A stretch of DNA of 48,224 nt from Geomonas edaphica (GTDB lineage: Bacteria; Desulfobacterota; Desulfuromonadia; Geobacterales; Geobacteraceae): positions 182,781 through 231,004 of the forward strand of contig NZ_SSYB01000004.1 of the NCBI RefSeq assembly GCF_004917075.1, given 5' to 3'. Positions 1 through 10,500 of the stretch are shown one piece after another. Below the pieces are notes generated by a model. The model had not been told where the DNA came from. It saw only the letters and a list, made by a program, of their open reading frames with translations, and did not search any database. The first letter of the stretch is position 1. Every line of letters starts with the position of its first letter. A program made the translations under genes and the position numbers.

Positions 1-1567
1 CCCCCCCCCCGCCGCCGCTGCCAACAGTTTCGCCCATGGCAACGTCCCCCCCACCCTGCCCCTCCCCCGCCGGGGGGGAGGGGACGTTGGTAGCGACGGG
101 AACGAGTTTTTCCAGGCGCGCGAGTTCCTCCTTGGCGAGGCGCTCGTCCGCAGTGGCGAGGTGCTCGGGGCGCGGCGAGGTCAGCATGGCGTGAAGCCTT
201 TTTCCGATGCGGTCGCGCTGCTCGCTGCGCAGACGTATCTGGGAGTCGAGCTCCTTGAAGGAGGCGTCGACCCCGGGGAGCAGCGGCTCGTAGTAGGCGC
301 GACGCAGCCCGATCATCTCCTCGAAGGCGTTCAGGTCCCCCTCCCAGGTGGCGAGCTTCTGCGCGAGATCCCTGAGGTCGAGGTAGTTTTTCAGCGCCTC
401 CTGAAAGTCGTGCGAGGCCATCAGGTCCATAAGGTAGTAGGTCTCGGGCGCCTTGGGGAGGTTGCGCAGCTTCACCACCCACTCGGCGTCCTGCTTCAGT
501 TCCTCTTGTTCCAGCGCCTTCAGAAGCCTCCCCTCCTTCACCGACTCGATGGAGCCGGAAAGCTTCTCAATCTCCTTGCCGAAGGACTCCAGGGCGCTGC
601 CGTACAAGAGTGCGGCTTTGCCGTAGGCCTTGAGCTTGCCGTAGGCAAAGGGGAGCGCGAGCATCGCCTCCTGCACCGCGGGGTCGGTCACCTCCCGTCC
701 GGCGAGGATGCTCCAGGGAACGAGGGCGCGTTCGAAGCTCCCCTGGTTCGCGTCAGCCCAGCCGGAACCGAGCAGGGCCCGGTTCGAGAAGGGGCCGGCG
801 AGGCGCACACGGTCGAGGGCGAGCTTCGCCTGGTCTGCCGCGTTGTCGTCCAGAAGCCGGTACCCCAGAACGAGGTTCGCCTTGTCCCTGATGGCCATGA
901 TCTCGGCGGCGGTTCCCGGCATCTGCCCGGTGCGCTCCAGGTATGCGCGTCCGTCCTGCACTTTGCCCTGCTGCATGAGCGACACCCCCAGGTTGTAGCC
1001 GGCGAATCCTTCCACACCCTTCTCGTCCCGGATCTCCTTCAGCACGGCCGAGGCCTCCTCGAAGCGGCCGAGGGTCATGAGGAGCTGCGCACGCAGGAAC
1101 TCGACGTCGACGCTGAGCGTCCCGGGGAGCTTCCCGCTGATGCGCTCCAGGGCCTTCAGGGCCTCCTGGGGCTGGTCCTTGCGGAAGTAAAGCCGCGCGA
1201 GCCGGTAGATCGCGGCGTTGCGCTGCGGCTCGTCGACCTTCCCGTCGATCACCGCCTTGATGGAGCGCCCGGCGCGCAGGTGCATGCGGTAACCGAGTTC
1301 GAAGTCGCCGACGTTGAACTCAGCCTGACCCACGTACGGGTAGAGCGGGTCGAGTACGGGCTCGTCGAGTCGACGGTGCTGGCCGAGCTCCGTGTCGAGC
1401 CGCGCCACCGCCTCGAACCACTCCCCCTGGTAGGCGTGGTAGAGCGCCTCGCCGAAGTAGACGTCCGTCGGGGAAGAGGCTGCGGGACCGCCCCCGCCGG
1501 ATCTCTCGGCGGCCGGGGCCTGCGTCGCCATCAACAGGCAGAGCAGTATGAGAAGGGGCCTTAACAT
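1..1567 (-). CDS. TPR-type exported protein, 3' end outside window
   Basis: The reading frame is open from an ATG at 1567 to the window edge, at least 521 codons, with no stop. It begins MLRPLLILLCLLMATQAPA, a typical signal peptide, so the product should be periplasmic or outer-membrane associated. The rest is helical and repeat-like, with segments such as ALYHAYQGEWFEAVARLD and FAGYNLGVSLMQQGKVQDG that look like TPR units, which usually scaffold protein contacts. It starts 3 nt after the stop of the upstream gene (1571), so it is the last visible member of the surface operon that starts near 16.5 kb. Oddly, the frame runs into a G/C-rich palindrome (41-88) of the kind that is intergenic elsewhere here, giving a Pro/Gly-rich tail. 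The family is not recognised beyond TPR-like. A role with the OmpA/beta-barrel protein is inferred from position. Confidence 0.75.
   Translation of the reverse strand, partial: MLRPLLILLCLLMATQAPAAERSGGGGPAASSPTDVYFGEALYHAYQGEWFEAVARLDTELGQHRRLDEPVLDPLYPYVGQAEFNVGDFELGYRMHLRAGRSIKAVIDGKVDEPQRNAAIYRLARLYFRKDQPQEALKALERISGKLPGTLSVDVEFLRAQLLMTLGRFEEASAVLKEIRDEKGVEGFAGYNLGVSLMQQGKVQDGRAYLERTGQMPGTAAEIMAIRDKANLVLGYRLLDDNAADQAKLALDRVRLAGPFSNRALLGSGWADANQGSFERALVPWSILAGREVTDPAVQEAMLALPFAYGKLKAYGKAALLYGSALESFGKEIEKLSGSIESVKEGRLLKALEQEELKQDAEWVVKLRNLPKAPETYYLMDLMASHDFQEALKNYLDLRDLAQKLATWEGDLNAFEEMIGLRRAYYEPLLPGVDASFKELDSQIRLRSEQRDRIGKRLHAMLTSPRPEHLATADERLAKEELARLEKLVPVATNVPSPPAGEGQGGGDVAMGETVGSGGGGG
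41..88. repeat. G/C-rich palindrome inside the 3' part of a gene
   Basis: A perfect 9-bp inverted repeat (AACGTCCCC at 41-49, GGGGACGTT at 80-88) encloses C-rich then G-rich tracts. The C-tract/G-tract hairpin resembles the intergenic elements at 44.5 and 48.2 kb, but here it lies in an open coding frame. Confidence 0.55.
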
Positions 1568-1570
1568 GGC

Positions 1571-2335
1571 TTACCAGTCCTTGACGGTGATGCTCTTGCT
1601 GCCGGAAAGGACGACGCCGACGAGTTTCGGCCCTACCCCCTTGGCTACCTTGAAGCTCTCATCCTTGCGGAAATCGGTTCCCCCCTCGGTCTTGCCGGTG
1701 ACGGTGACGTGCAGCGGGTGTTCTCCGGTCATCGCGTTGCCGACGTGGATGCGTTGCACGCCACCCTTTCTGAGCGCCTCGATCTCGTTGTAGGTATAGA
1801 GGTGATGCGCGACCTCCTTGCCGTCGAGTTCCACGGAGACCGAGTCGAGGCGGAACTTCTCCTCGCCCGCGAGCGAGACGAAGAGGGCAACCTGGGTGTC
1901 GGACGGGTACAGGAGCTTCTCCTCGAGACGGCTCAACTGCGCCGCGATGGAGAGGACGTCCGCCTTGATCTCCTGGACCTGCTCGTCAAGCCCCTTCACC
2001 TGCTCCGCAGTCTGCCGGGCCGCCGCCGTCTCCGGTTTGGCTACTGCCGTCTCCGGCTTCGCCGCTGCCGCCGCTTCGACCGGTTTGGCCGCTTGCACCG
2101 CTTCGACCGGCTCCGCCGCGTCAACGGCATCCGCCGGTTCCGCCGCGTCAACCTCATCCGACGCTTGCGCGAAACGGCAGTCCGCGCCGTCGACGCAGGC
2201 CGTCTCCTCCGCACCAGTCGCCTGCCGTGAAGCCTCCGTTTCCGTCTGCACCGGGGCCGCTTCCACCCCGAACGCCGCGCCGGTCATCAAAAAGAGCGCG
2301 ATCCCTGCGATGACTGCCTTAAGTAATTTCCCCAT
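1571..2335 (-). CDS. Exported coiled-coil protein of the surface operon, unknown function
   Basis: This 254-residue protein is read from the ATG at 2335 rather than from an upstream ATG at 2362. The downstream start follows a GGAGAGG ribosome site and begins directly with a signal peptide (MGKLLKAVIAGIALFLMTG, cleavage near AFGVEA). Next come a low-complexity Ala/Glu/Pro/Val stretch with repeating DAAEPADAV/AAKPVEA units (about 45-95), a short coiled coil (about 100-130, EQVKGLDEQVQEIKADVLSI) and a beta-rich C-terminal domain of about 120 residues. The C-terminal domain is of a type I have seen as a conserved hypothetical next to OmpA/TPR genes, but I assign no biochemical function. It lies 29 nt after the beta-barrel gene and 3 nt before the TPR gene, so co-transcription is very likely. 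A periplasmic accessory or assembly role is inference. Confidence 0.8.
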   Translation of the reverse strand: MGKLLKAVIAGIALFLMTGAAFGVEAAPVQTETEASRQATGAEETACVDGADCRFAQASDEVDAAEPADAVDAAEPVEAVQAAKPVEAAAAAKPETAVAKPETAAARQTAEQVKGLDEQVQEIKADVLSIAAQLSRLEEKLLYPSDTQVALFVSLAGEEKFRLDSVSVELDGKEVAHHLYTYNEIEALRKGGVQRIHVGNAMTGEHPLHVTVTGKTEGGTDFRKDESFKVAKGVGPKLVGVVLSGSKSITVKDW

Positions 2336-2364
2336 ACCCCCCACCTCTCCTTGGTTTTCCATAT

Positions 2365-5300
2365 CTAGATCATCCCCACCATGTTGACGAACACCCCCTG
2401 GCGCCGGTAGCTCAGGTCGGTCAGATCGTCGGAGAAATCGCTGAAGTTATAGCCGGCGCCGATCTTGAAGTGGTTCCCGAGGTGACGGTAGACCCCGAGG
2501 AGCACGCCGGTGCGGCTGTCCTGGGCGTCCGGGAGATCGAGCCACCGCCCCTCGACGAGGGCATCCCACTTGTGCAGGAAGCGCCAGTCCACCCGCGCCA
2601 CCACGAGATGGGCACGGCTGTCGAAGTACTCCGGGTTCACCCGGTCCATGCTCACCTGCCCGAGCCGGTAGGCGTACTTGCCCCCGACGGTCCAGCGCGG
2701 GGTCAGGTCGTACATGGCGTCGATGGAGGCGATGTGGCTGCGCTGCATGAAGCTCGCCCCCGTCGTCGTGCCGGCGATCTGGTCCGCCGACGGCATGTTG
2801 TAGAAGTAGGTGTACTTGACGAGGGCGTTCAGCCGGTCGTTCATGACCGGACGATAGGCGTAACCGACCACCGCCTCGGTGTATCCACCGTCGCGCAAGT
2901 CCCCCTCGGAGCTCGTGCTCTTCGAGTAGTTGAACTTGCCGATCAGGCGCCAGTCCGGGGTCATCTGGTACTTCAGGCTGTTCTTGAAAAGCCAGGTGGT
3001 GCGCTTCTCGCGGCTCAAATCGATCTGCTGGGCGTCGTCCTCCCGGTATTCCACGGCGCTTGCGAGCTTCACCTTGTCGAAACCGTACCCCGCGTTCACA
3101 CCGACCGCGGTCCTTTTCAGCTCCGCGCCGGTCAGGTTGTCGGTGAGCGTCCCGACTTCACCCTTGGCACCCAGGTTCAGGCGGTCCGTCGGGGTGAGGT
3201 CGACGCCGTAGGAGTGCAGGAGACCGCTCGGGGCGTCGCCGTGGGTGTAGCGCTCCTCGCCGTAGACGCTCGTCGTGTCGGAGTAGCGGGAGCGGAACCC
3301 GGAGGTCATGGTCCCCTTTCTCGCCTGCACGCCGTTGTCGCTCCTCTCATTCTCGAGGGCGTAATTCATGTAGAGGGTGGTCCGGTCGCTGTAGAGGTAC
3401 TCGGCGCCGAAGCGCCCGGCAGCGCCCTGGTCGCCGGCGGAGAGCTCGCCGTTCACCTTGAAGCGGTCGGTCACCCGGTAGGTGCCCCCCGCGCCGGTCC
3501 GGGCGTTGTCTTCGCGGTTCCCAGAGGTCTGCACCGACTGCTGGGTGAAGAGGTACCCCATCCATCTCGCCTTCGAGTCGTAGGCGACCTTTCCGACGAG
3601 GTCGGTGCGGGTGCCGGTTTCCTGGGTGAGGGGAACCACGAGGGACTCGTCCCTTCGGTGATCGACGCGCCCGCCGACCGAGGCGGTCCAGTGCTCGTCC
3701 ACCTGGTACTGGGCGTCCGCCTCGGCGGCCGTGGTCTGAAGCCCCTGGTCCACCTTCCGATGATCCCCCTTGAAGGTGAGTTTCACGCGGTCGGTAACGG
3801 GGATTTCCGCGGTACCTCCCACCTGAAGTGTCTCCCTCTCAGCGATCTGGCCGGGTGCGGTGTAACCCGCCTCGAGGAACTGGCTGTACAGGGTGATCCG
3901 CCCGCGCCAATCCTTGCCGAGGTCGGCAAGCCCCAGGCTCGCATCCACCCGGTAGGCACCCGCGCTGACCGCCGCATCATCCGGCGTCTGCACCGTGCCG
4001 TACTTGAAGCCGCCGTCCTGCGAGGTCGAGGTGAAGAGCCCGGTCCCCTTGCTGCGCCCGGTCTCGAGTTTCAGCCAGGTGGCGGCGGACTTGCGCAGGG
4101 TGAGGTCCGCACCGACGAGGCTCTCCCCGGCGTCGCCGTCGTCTCCCTTGCTGCCGGTGACGCCGAGCTTCACGTAGTCCCCGAACCAGTAGTGGGCGTG
4201 CCCGCCGAAGGTGACGGAGTCGAGCTCGGCCACCCCCGGGGTGTACTCGTAGCGGGCGACCAGGTAGACCGGGTTACCCCCGATGGCGTCACTATGGACG
4301 AGGAGGTTGTCCGAGGCGGTCGACTCGAGGGGCTCCCTGAGCACCAGGCGCCCCTGCAGGTAGTCGACGTCGTAGTCCTGCACCGCCGTCAAATCCTTCG
4401 TCGCGAGCACCATGCCGCTGTCCTTGTCACGCACCTCGACGCGCACCCGCTCCGAGCCCTGCAGGACGTCCTGGCGGCGCAGGTAGTAGAGCGACCCCCC
4501 GGTGCCGCGGAACTCGTCGCGTCCAGCCATGGTCCCCGGCTCGGCGGCGAAGCCGTCCACCACGAAGCGCTTCTCGCCGAAGCCGGTCACGCCCGGGAGC
4601 TGGTAATGGAGGTTTCCGCCGTAGAGGCCGCGGTCCACGTGGGCGAGGTCGTTGTCGGTGTAGCCGACCCTGAAGTTCCCCCACAGACCGTAGTTCTGGT
4701 TCTTGGCGAGCTTCGCGTAGAACTTGCCGCTGGTCGGCGCGTCCTCGGTCACCGTGCCGTCGTCGCCGTAGGTCGGGAAGTGGTAGTCCTGGTCCATGCG
4801 CCGGAAAAGCGCCTCGGGGGACTTCTCCAGGAAGTTGGAGAAGATCTCGTTCAGCGGACCCTCGCGGGTGTCAGCGCTGGCGGTGAGCCCCCAGCCGTCG
4901 CCGAAGCTCCCCTTGGTGTAGAAGGCCAGGCGCCCCTCGGCTTCGAGGGTGCGGCCGTACTGCGGCCGGTCCGGTGCCACGAGTTCGGCCGGGCCGCTCG
5001 TCTTGTTGGCGGAGAGGGTCAGGTCGGCGATCCCCACGGTGAACCAGTCGTTTTTCTTCATGGCGAGGTCGCGCAGGTAGAGCTGGCCGTTCCCCGCCTG
5101 GTCGAGCACCGCCACCTCGACGGTGTGCGTCCCCTTGGGAAGGATCTCCTCGGCGATGAAGCGCCCCTTGGCGTCCACCGGTGCCGGGTAGCCGGCAAGC
5201 CAGACACGGTGCCCCGTGGGAATCGCGCTGCCGTGGGCGAGGACGCTGCCGCCGGCGACCGGGATGTTCTTAGCCGCGATGCGGCTTCCCCCGTATCCGG

Positions 5301-7494
5301 CCAGAAGCTCGCGCTCCGGGTCCGCCTTCGCGACCGCCGGGTCGGCATGGTCGATCACCCAGAGCGGCTGGGGGACCGTCTCGTCGAAGTTCTCCTCGGC
5401 GTCGTAGACCCGGACCAGGTACTTCAGTTCCCTCACCGGTGCGGCAAGGGTGTCAAACGATGCGCGCCACCCCCCCACCCCTTCGCCGTCCAGAGGAACC
5501 ACGGCGAGCGGCAGGTCGCGCTCCGAGACGGCCGCGTCGAAGATGCGCACCTCGCCCCGCTTGATGAAGCTGTGGTAGTTCGTGTAGAGGCGGAAGCGGA
5601 CCAGGTTCCCGTCGCCCTCCACTCCCTCTTCCCGGTAGGCGATGCTGCGCGGCCAGGCGGTGACGTTCAGCCTCGGCTCCGCCTTCAGGTCGTCGTAGCG
5701 GAACTGGATCTCGGCGCGGTCAAGCGCCAGGTCGGTGCAGCGCTGCAGGTCGGGGACGCTCTTGTTCAGGTCGTCGACCGGTTTTCCGTCCACCGAGATG
5801 CGCATGAGGTTCAAGGCGAGCGGATCGACGGTGTTCACCTCGCGGGTCATGCGCAGGATGTCCACCCCCTCGTAGTCGTTCACCGGGACCTTCTCGTCGT
5901 AGATCACCTGCACCTCGACGCGGGAGGCGCCGGTACCGGTGAAGCCGGTGGCGACCACGTCGTCGGACTGGACGTAGCCGCGCCCCTCGAACTCCGCCCT
6001 TGCCGGGGGGAGTCCCATCTTCTCGCTCACCGAGAGCATGCTGCGGCGGGCGCGCGCCGTGGCCCAGCCGACGTCGTCGCCGTAGATGGCGGCGTTACGC
6101 CGGTCGAGCCGCTCGTTCACGATGTAACCGGTAAAACGAAGCCGTACGTTGGCCCGCTCGCGGATCTGCGCCATCAGTTCGGTCAGGCGCTCGGTGTAAC
6201 CCGCCGGGAGGACGGGGTTGCCGTCCGCAAAGAGGATCGGGGCAACCGGGCCGGAGGGGGGATCGTAGACCCGCGTCACCGTCTCGCTTCCTGCGTCCTC
6301 GGGACAGAGTTGGGGCTCGTCGGGGAGTTCCTGCAGGGGGTCGTCGTGCAGGAACTCGACCTCCACGCGCCGGTTGAGCCCCCTCCCCTGCTGGGTGTCG
6401 TTGGTGGCGACCGGCTGCACGCTCCCCTTGCCGTCGCTCTCGAAGACCGTCTTCTTTTCCTTCAGGGTGTCCTGGACCGCGAGGGCGACGCGCCGCGCCA
6501 CCGCCCGCGAGAGGCCGATCTGGTCGCCGTAGATGCGCTCGTCGCGCGCCTCCAAGGGTGCCGTGTCGCTGTAGGCGGTGAAGCGGACCGCGACGTTTTG
6601 CTTGTCCTTCAGGTTGTCTAGCGCCTGGCGCACCTGCCTTAGAAACTCCTCCGGGACGGTGACGAGCGCCGCGTCGTAGTGCATCGGGGCCACGAGGTGC
6701 TTGAGCCTCACCCGGTGCGCGAGCCCCTCATTGTAGCGCATCTTACAGACCGTTTCGGTGCGGCAGACCTTGACGCGATTAACCGTGGCGGGAACGATGA
6801 TCTCTTTCTCCACCATCTTCTCGCCGATCTCGTCGTACCAGACCTCCACCTCGACGCGGCGGTTCTGGGCCCGCCCCTCTTCGGTCAGGTTCGAGGCGAC
6901 CGGACGGGTGTCCCCTAGCCCCTCGTAGGAGATCGCCTCGGGGGGAAGCCCCAGTGCGCGCTGGCAGTATTCGGCCGTGGTCCCGGCGCGCTCGCGGGAG
7001 AGCCCGGTGTTGTCGGTGAATTTCCCCTGGAGGGTGGGGCTCAGCCGCTGGCTGTCCGCATGTCCCACGAAGTGGAGCCGGACGTTCTGGCGCCCGCGCA
7101 TCTTCTCCAGCACGCCGCGCAAAAGGTCGAGGTATTCCCTGGTGATCTCCGCGTCGCCGGTGCGGAAGTGGATCGGCGGGACGAGGTTCGCCACCTTGAC
7201 CGTCTTCACATCCTTCTCGGGGACCTGGCGCTTCTCGGTACGGTCCCCCTGGTCCTCACCGAAGATGGCGGGGTCGAGGAGCCACGGCGTATAGCTCACG
7301 TCCTTCGGGAGGTGTCCCTCGGTGGTCTCGCCGGGGCCGGCTGCCTCGCGGACGCCGGGGGCGGCACCCGCCAGGGCGGACGCGGCCGGAGTCGGCGCCT
7401 TGGTCGCGGCGGTCGCAACGGTCTCTTGCGCGGCGGCGGAGCCTGCCATGCAAACCAGGAACAAGCATGTAAGGGCGATACTTTGCTTCACCAT
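2365..7494 (-). CDS. Large OmpA-domain / outer-membrane beta-barrel protein
   Basis: The frame is open from a GTG at 7563. The ATG at 7494 (or GTG at 7491) is preferred because it follows GGGAG and opens a clean signal peptide (MVKQSIALTCLFLVCMAGSAAAQ). The product is about 1709 residues. Three successive OmpA-like domains lie at about 100-225, 265-380 and 415-530. The first carries VRLHFVGHADSQ and the family signature NRRVEVEVW; the second has NRRVEVEF. Such domains bind peptidoglycan. A middle part with Ig-like strands follows, then about 800 residues of alternating beta-strands rich in aromatic, Gly and Asp residues, consistent with an outer-membrane barrel reaching the C terminus. The stop of the DUF11 gene (7560-7562) overlaps the upstream GTG, so the two genes are translationally close. 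The pair looks like one wall-anchored barrel plus a secreted adhesin. Export of the DUF11 protein through it is inference. Confidence 0.85.
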   Translation of the reverse strand: MVKQSIALTCLFLVCMAGSAAAQETVATAATKAPTPAASALAGAAPGVREAAGPGETTEGHLPKDVSYTPWLLDPAIFGEDQGDRTEKRQVPEKDVKTVKVANLVPPIHFRTGDAEITREYLDLLRGVLEKMRGRQNVRLHFVGHADSQRLSPTLQGKFTDNTGLSRERAGTTAEYCQRALGLPPEAISYEGLGDTRPVASNLTEEGRAQNRRVEVEVWYDEIGEKMVEKEIIVPATVNRVKVCRTETVCKMRYNEGLAHRVRLKHLVAPMHYDAALVTVPEEFLRQVRQALDNLKDKQNVAVRFTAYSDTAPLEARDERIYGDQIGLSRAVARRVALAVQDTLKEKKTVFESDGKGSVQPVATNDTQQGRGLNRRVEVEFLHDDPLQELPDEPQLCPEDAGSETVTRVYDPPSGPVAPILFADGNPVLPAGYTERLTELMAQIRERANVRLRFTGYIVNERLDRRNAAIYGDDVGWATARARRSMLSVSEKMGLPPARAEFEGRGYVQSDDVVATGFTGTGASRVEVQVIYDEKVPVNDYEGVDILRMTREVNTVDPLALNLMRISVDGKPVDDLNKSVPDLQRCTDLALDRAEIQFRYDDLKAEPRLNVTAWPRSIAYREEGVEGDGNLVRFRLYTNYHSFIKRGEVRIFDAAVSERDLPLAVVPLDGEGVGGWRASFDTLAAPVRELKYLVRVYDAEENFDETVPQPLWVIDHADPAVAKADPERELLAGYGGSRIAAKNIPVAGGSVLAHGSAIPTGHRVWLAGYPAPVDAKGRFIAEEILPKGTHTVEVAVLDQAGNGQLYLRDLAMKKNDWFTVGIADLTLSANKTSGPAELVAPDRPQYGRTLEAEGRLAFYTKGSFGDGWGLTASADTREGPLNEIFSNFLEKSPEALFRRMDQDYHFPTYGDDGTVTEDAPTSGKFYAKLAKNQNYGLWGNFRVGYTDNDLAHVDRGLYGGNLHYQLPGVTGFGEKRFVVDGFAAEPGTMAGRDEFRGTGGSLYYLRRQDVLQGSERVRVEVRDKDSGMVLATKDLTAVQDYDVDYLQGRLVLREPLESTASDNLLVHSDAIGGNPVYLVARYEYTPGVAELDSVTFGGHAHYWFGDYVKLGVTGSKGDDGDAGESLVGADLTLRKSAATWLKLETGRSKGTGLFTSTSQDGGFKYGTVQTPDDAAVSAGAYRVDASLGLADLGKDWRGRITLYSQFLEAGYTAPGQIAERETLQVGGTAEIPVTDRVKLTFKGDHRKVDQGLQTTAAEADAQYQVDEHWTASVGGRVDHRRDESLVVPLTQETGTRTDLVGKVAYDSKARWMGYLFTQQSVQTSGNREDNARTGAGGTYRVTDRFKVNGELSAGDQGAAGRFGAEYLYSDRTTLYMNYALENERSDNGVQARKGTMTSGFRSRYSDTTSVYGEERYTHGDAPSGLLHSYGVDLTPTDRLNLGAKGEVGTLTDNLTGAELKRTAVGVNAGYGFDKVKLASAVEYREDDAQQIDLSREKRTTWLFKNSLKYQMTPDWRLIGKFNYSKSTSSEGDLRDGGYTEAVVGYAYRPVMNDRLNALVKYTYFYNMPSADQIAGTTTGASFMQRSHIASIDAMYDLTPRWTVGGKYAYRLGQVSMDRVNPEYFDSRAHLVVARVDWRFLHKWDALVEGRWLDLPDAQDSRTGVLLGVYRHLGNHFKIGAGYNFSDFSDDLTDLSYRRQGVFVNMVGMI

Positions 7495-7559
7495 TTCTCC
7501 CATCCATCCGGTCCAAAGGGTCGGGTTGCCTTGTTCACTTCTCTTCCAGTCGGCAGGCA

Positions 7560-10500
7560 TCACGGCGGTGCCCCCCGGCGCCAGAAGATCTCGGTTTCCA
7601 CGGTGAGGGGATAGCCGTCGCCCCAGCGTTCCGTGATCTCCTTCTTGAGCGCCTTCAGGCGGCCCTGCACCAGCGAATCCTTCTCGATCTCAGCCAGGTA
7701 GGAGAGGCGCAGGACGGCCGGAGACTTCTCCAGTTCCTTCATGAGAAGCTCTATGCGCGGCCGCCACTGACGGCGCAGCTCGGTCTTGCCCGGCTCGAAG
7801 GCGCCGTCGGCAACGTCCATGGAGATGACCCGGTGGATGGCGGCGCCGAAGTTGAAGCGGAGCATCTTGCCGCGGGTGGCGCGCTCCACCTGCGGGTTCT
7901 CCGTGGTGACCCGGTAGCCGGTGGGGAGGGTGCGCTCGTCGAGTTTCAGGATGAAGTTGCTGCCGCGCTCCTCGTCCGGGACGACGGCGCAGGTGATGTG
8001 GAAGCGCCCGAACTGGTCGGTGCCGGCGATGAGCCCCCGCGCCGTCACGACACGCACGCCGGCAAGCCCCTTCTCCCCCTCGTCCTGGTAGCCGTTGCCG
8101 TTACCGTCGTCGAAGACCTTGCCGATGACGTCGGTGCAGTCGAGGTCGGCATCCGGGACGACGCGCACCGTGGCGGAATCGACCAGCGAGGCGACGCTGT
8201 CGGTGACCGTGCTGAGCACCTGGGCCCGGTTCACGTACTCCCCTTCCGAGACGCCGGAGCCGACTATCATGAGGAAGGTGATGCTGTGGCTTGTTTTCGT
8301 CGCGAGCTCGCCCACGGTCCAGACCATCTGCCGCGCGTTGAGCGCGGGCTCTGCCTTCACGCCGTCCATGCGTGCCGATCCGGCGACGTATTTGAAGCCG
8401 AGCGGGAAGGTGTCCACCACGGTCAGTCCCCTGAGTGCCGCGCCGAGCGTGTTGCTCAGGGTGATGGTGTAGGGGACCAGCTGGCCGCGCGTCACGTTGG
8501 TCACCGAGACGCTCTTCTTGATGGTGATGGCGGTGTCCAGGGTCGGGTCGACGGCGATGTGGTTGTTGTAGATCTGGCCGTAACCGGGCTGCTGGTTGTT
8601 CAGGGTGAGGCGCAGGTAGTAGGCGGTTGCCGGCCCCGGGAGCACCGTGACACCCGGCGCGAGCTCGGAGGCCTGAGCCTCGCAGTAGCCGGGGGGCGTC
8701 GAAACCGCATCCAGGCCGCTCCCGGGGCAGGCAGGGACCGAGAAGGTCACCGTGGCCTCGCCCGAGGCGGGAGGAACGAGCCGCGACTCGCCGGTCATGT
8801 ACCCGGAGGCGGGGGGGGTCACCCGGATCAGGTATTCGCCGCCGGAGGGGCAGGAGGGATCGGAGAAGTTCAGGTCGAACTTGTAGAAGCCGCCCGCCGT
8901 GGTGACCTGCCCCTGCTGGGCGGGATCGTTGAAGCAGGCGCTCGAGACGGCGGTCATCCCTTTCGCCTCCACCATGACGAGCGTCGCGCCCGTAACCGGT
9001 GTGCGCACGACGGAGTTGTAGACCACGCCGTTGGGGGTGAGCGGGAGGTCGAGCCCGCCTAGGAGCGTGCCGCCGTCCGCCATGATGGCCGAGATGCGCT
9101 GCATCGCGTTTGTGAAGGGGGAGTTGCACCAGCCGAGCATGGCCGTGGAAGCGGTGGCACCGGGCGCGGTGAAGCGCAGTTCATAGGCGGGGACCCCTCC
9201 CGGGTTGGGGGCGACGCCGCTGAAGCGGTAGGAGCCGTCGGCGGCGCTTTGCACCGTCCCGACCACGCGGCCGTCCTGATAGAGGTCGACGGACCAGCCG
9301 GCAGCGGGGGTCTCGCCGCCGTTCATCGTCTTGTCGTGGTTTGCGTCCTGCCAGATCGTGCCGGCAAGGGTGGCGCTTCCCGGCGTCCCGCCGACGGTGA
9401 CCGAGGTCCCCGCGTTGGCCAGTTGGGACGGGGTGTCCCAGGAGGCCTGGGCGGTGTTGGCGACGACACTTCCGCTTGCGACGGTCGCGTTCAGTTTCAC
9501 CTGGAAGCGAAGCACGACGGCGGCGCCGGGGGCGAGCGCCCCGTAGGCGGTACCGTAGTCGGCGAGGAGGACCGGGGCGGTGAAGCTCACCCCGTTGACG
9601 GAGCCGTTCATGAGCGCACTCCCCGCCACGTAGCTTCCTTTCCCAGAGAGCTGCGTCAGGTCGTCACTTAAGACCACCGCGGTCGCCGGGATGAGCCCGA
9701 CGTTCGCGGCGCGGATGGTGTACTCGAGGACGCTTCCGGCAAGGGCGGCGCCCCCACCCACCACCGCGACCGACTTGGTGAGCGTAAGCCGCTGCGCGTT
9801 CCCCACCACGATCACGGTCGGCTGGTAGCCGTTGCCCGGATTGCCATCGGCGTCCGTCTTCACCGCGGGGAGCTGGGCCGAGGCTACGCTCCCCTGGTTG
9901 CTGATCACGGTCCCGGATGCGACGCCGGGATCGACCAGGACTTTGAAGGTGACGACGCCGGTGCCTCCAGCCGCGAGGGTGCCACCGGGGGAGGAGGACA
10001 CGGAGAGCCCCGCGGAGTAGACACCGACGCCGTCGGTAAGCGGTGAACGGCCGGCGGGGGGATCCGCCAGTGTCTGGCCGTTCAGCCGCGTGGAACCCGC
10101 AACGTAAGTCGTGTTGGCGGGGATCGCATCGGTTAAGACCACCCCGGTCGCGTCGACGCCGCCGGAGTTGGTCATGCTGATGGTGTACTGCAGCTCGTCA
10201 CCCGGATCGAGGAGGCCGTTACCGTTGCCGTCCGTTGCAAGCCGCACCGTCTTCAGTGCGTAGACGAGCGGCAGGCTCCCCACCACCACGGTGGTCGGGT
10301 CGTCCACGGCCGGGGTCGCTGGGTCGTCGGAGACCTCCTCTTTGAAGGCACCGCTCGCAGCGCCGGTTCCGTCTACGACACCCTGGTTCGAGATCAGGGT
10401 TCCCGCGACGACGCTCTTGTTCACCTGCACCTGGAAGGTGACGGTAGCGACGTTGGTCGCCGTTCCGGCTGCCGCTGGCATCGCACCGGGGGTGAGGTTC

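Noticed and set aside
161..1564. 467-codon plus-strand frame
   Set aside because: It uses the same triplets as the minus-strand TPR gene read backwards. The minus-strand product has a signal peptide and follows directly after the operon's previous gene.
2470..6621. 1383-codon plus-strand frame opposite the barrel gene
   Set aside because: It is the exact antisense of the strongly supported OmpA/barrel gene. High G+C with biased codons leaves the opposite strand open. It has no recognisable domains and no ribosome site.
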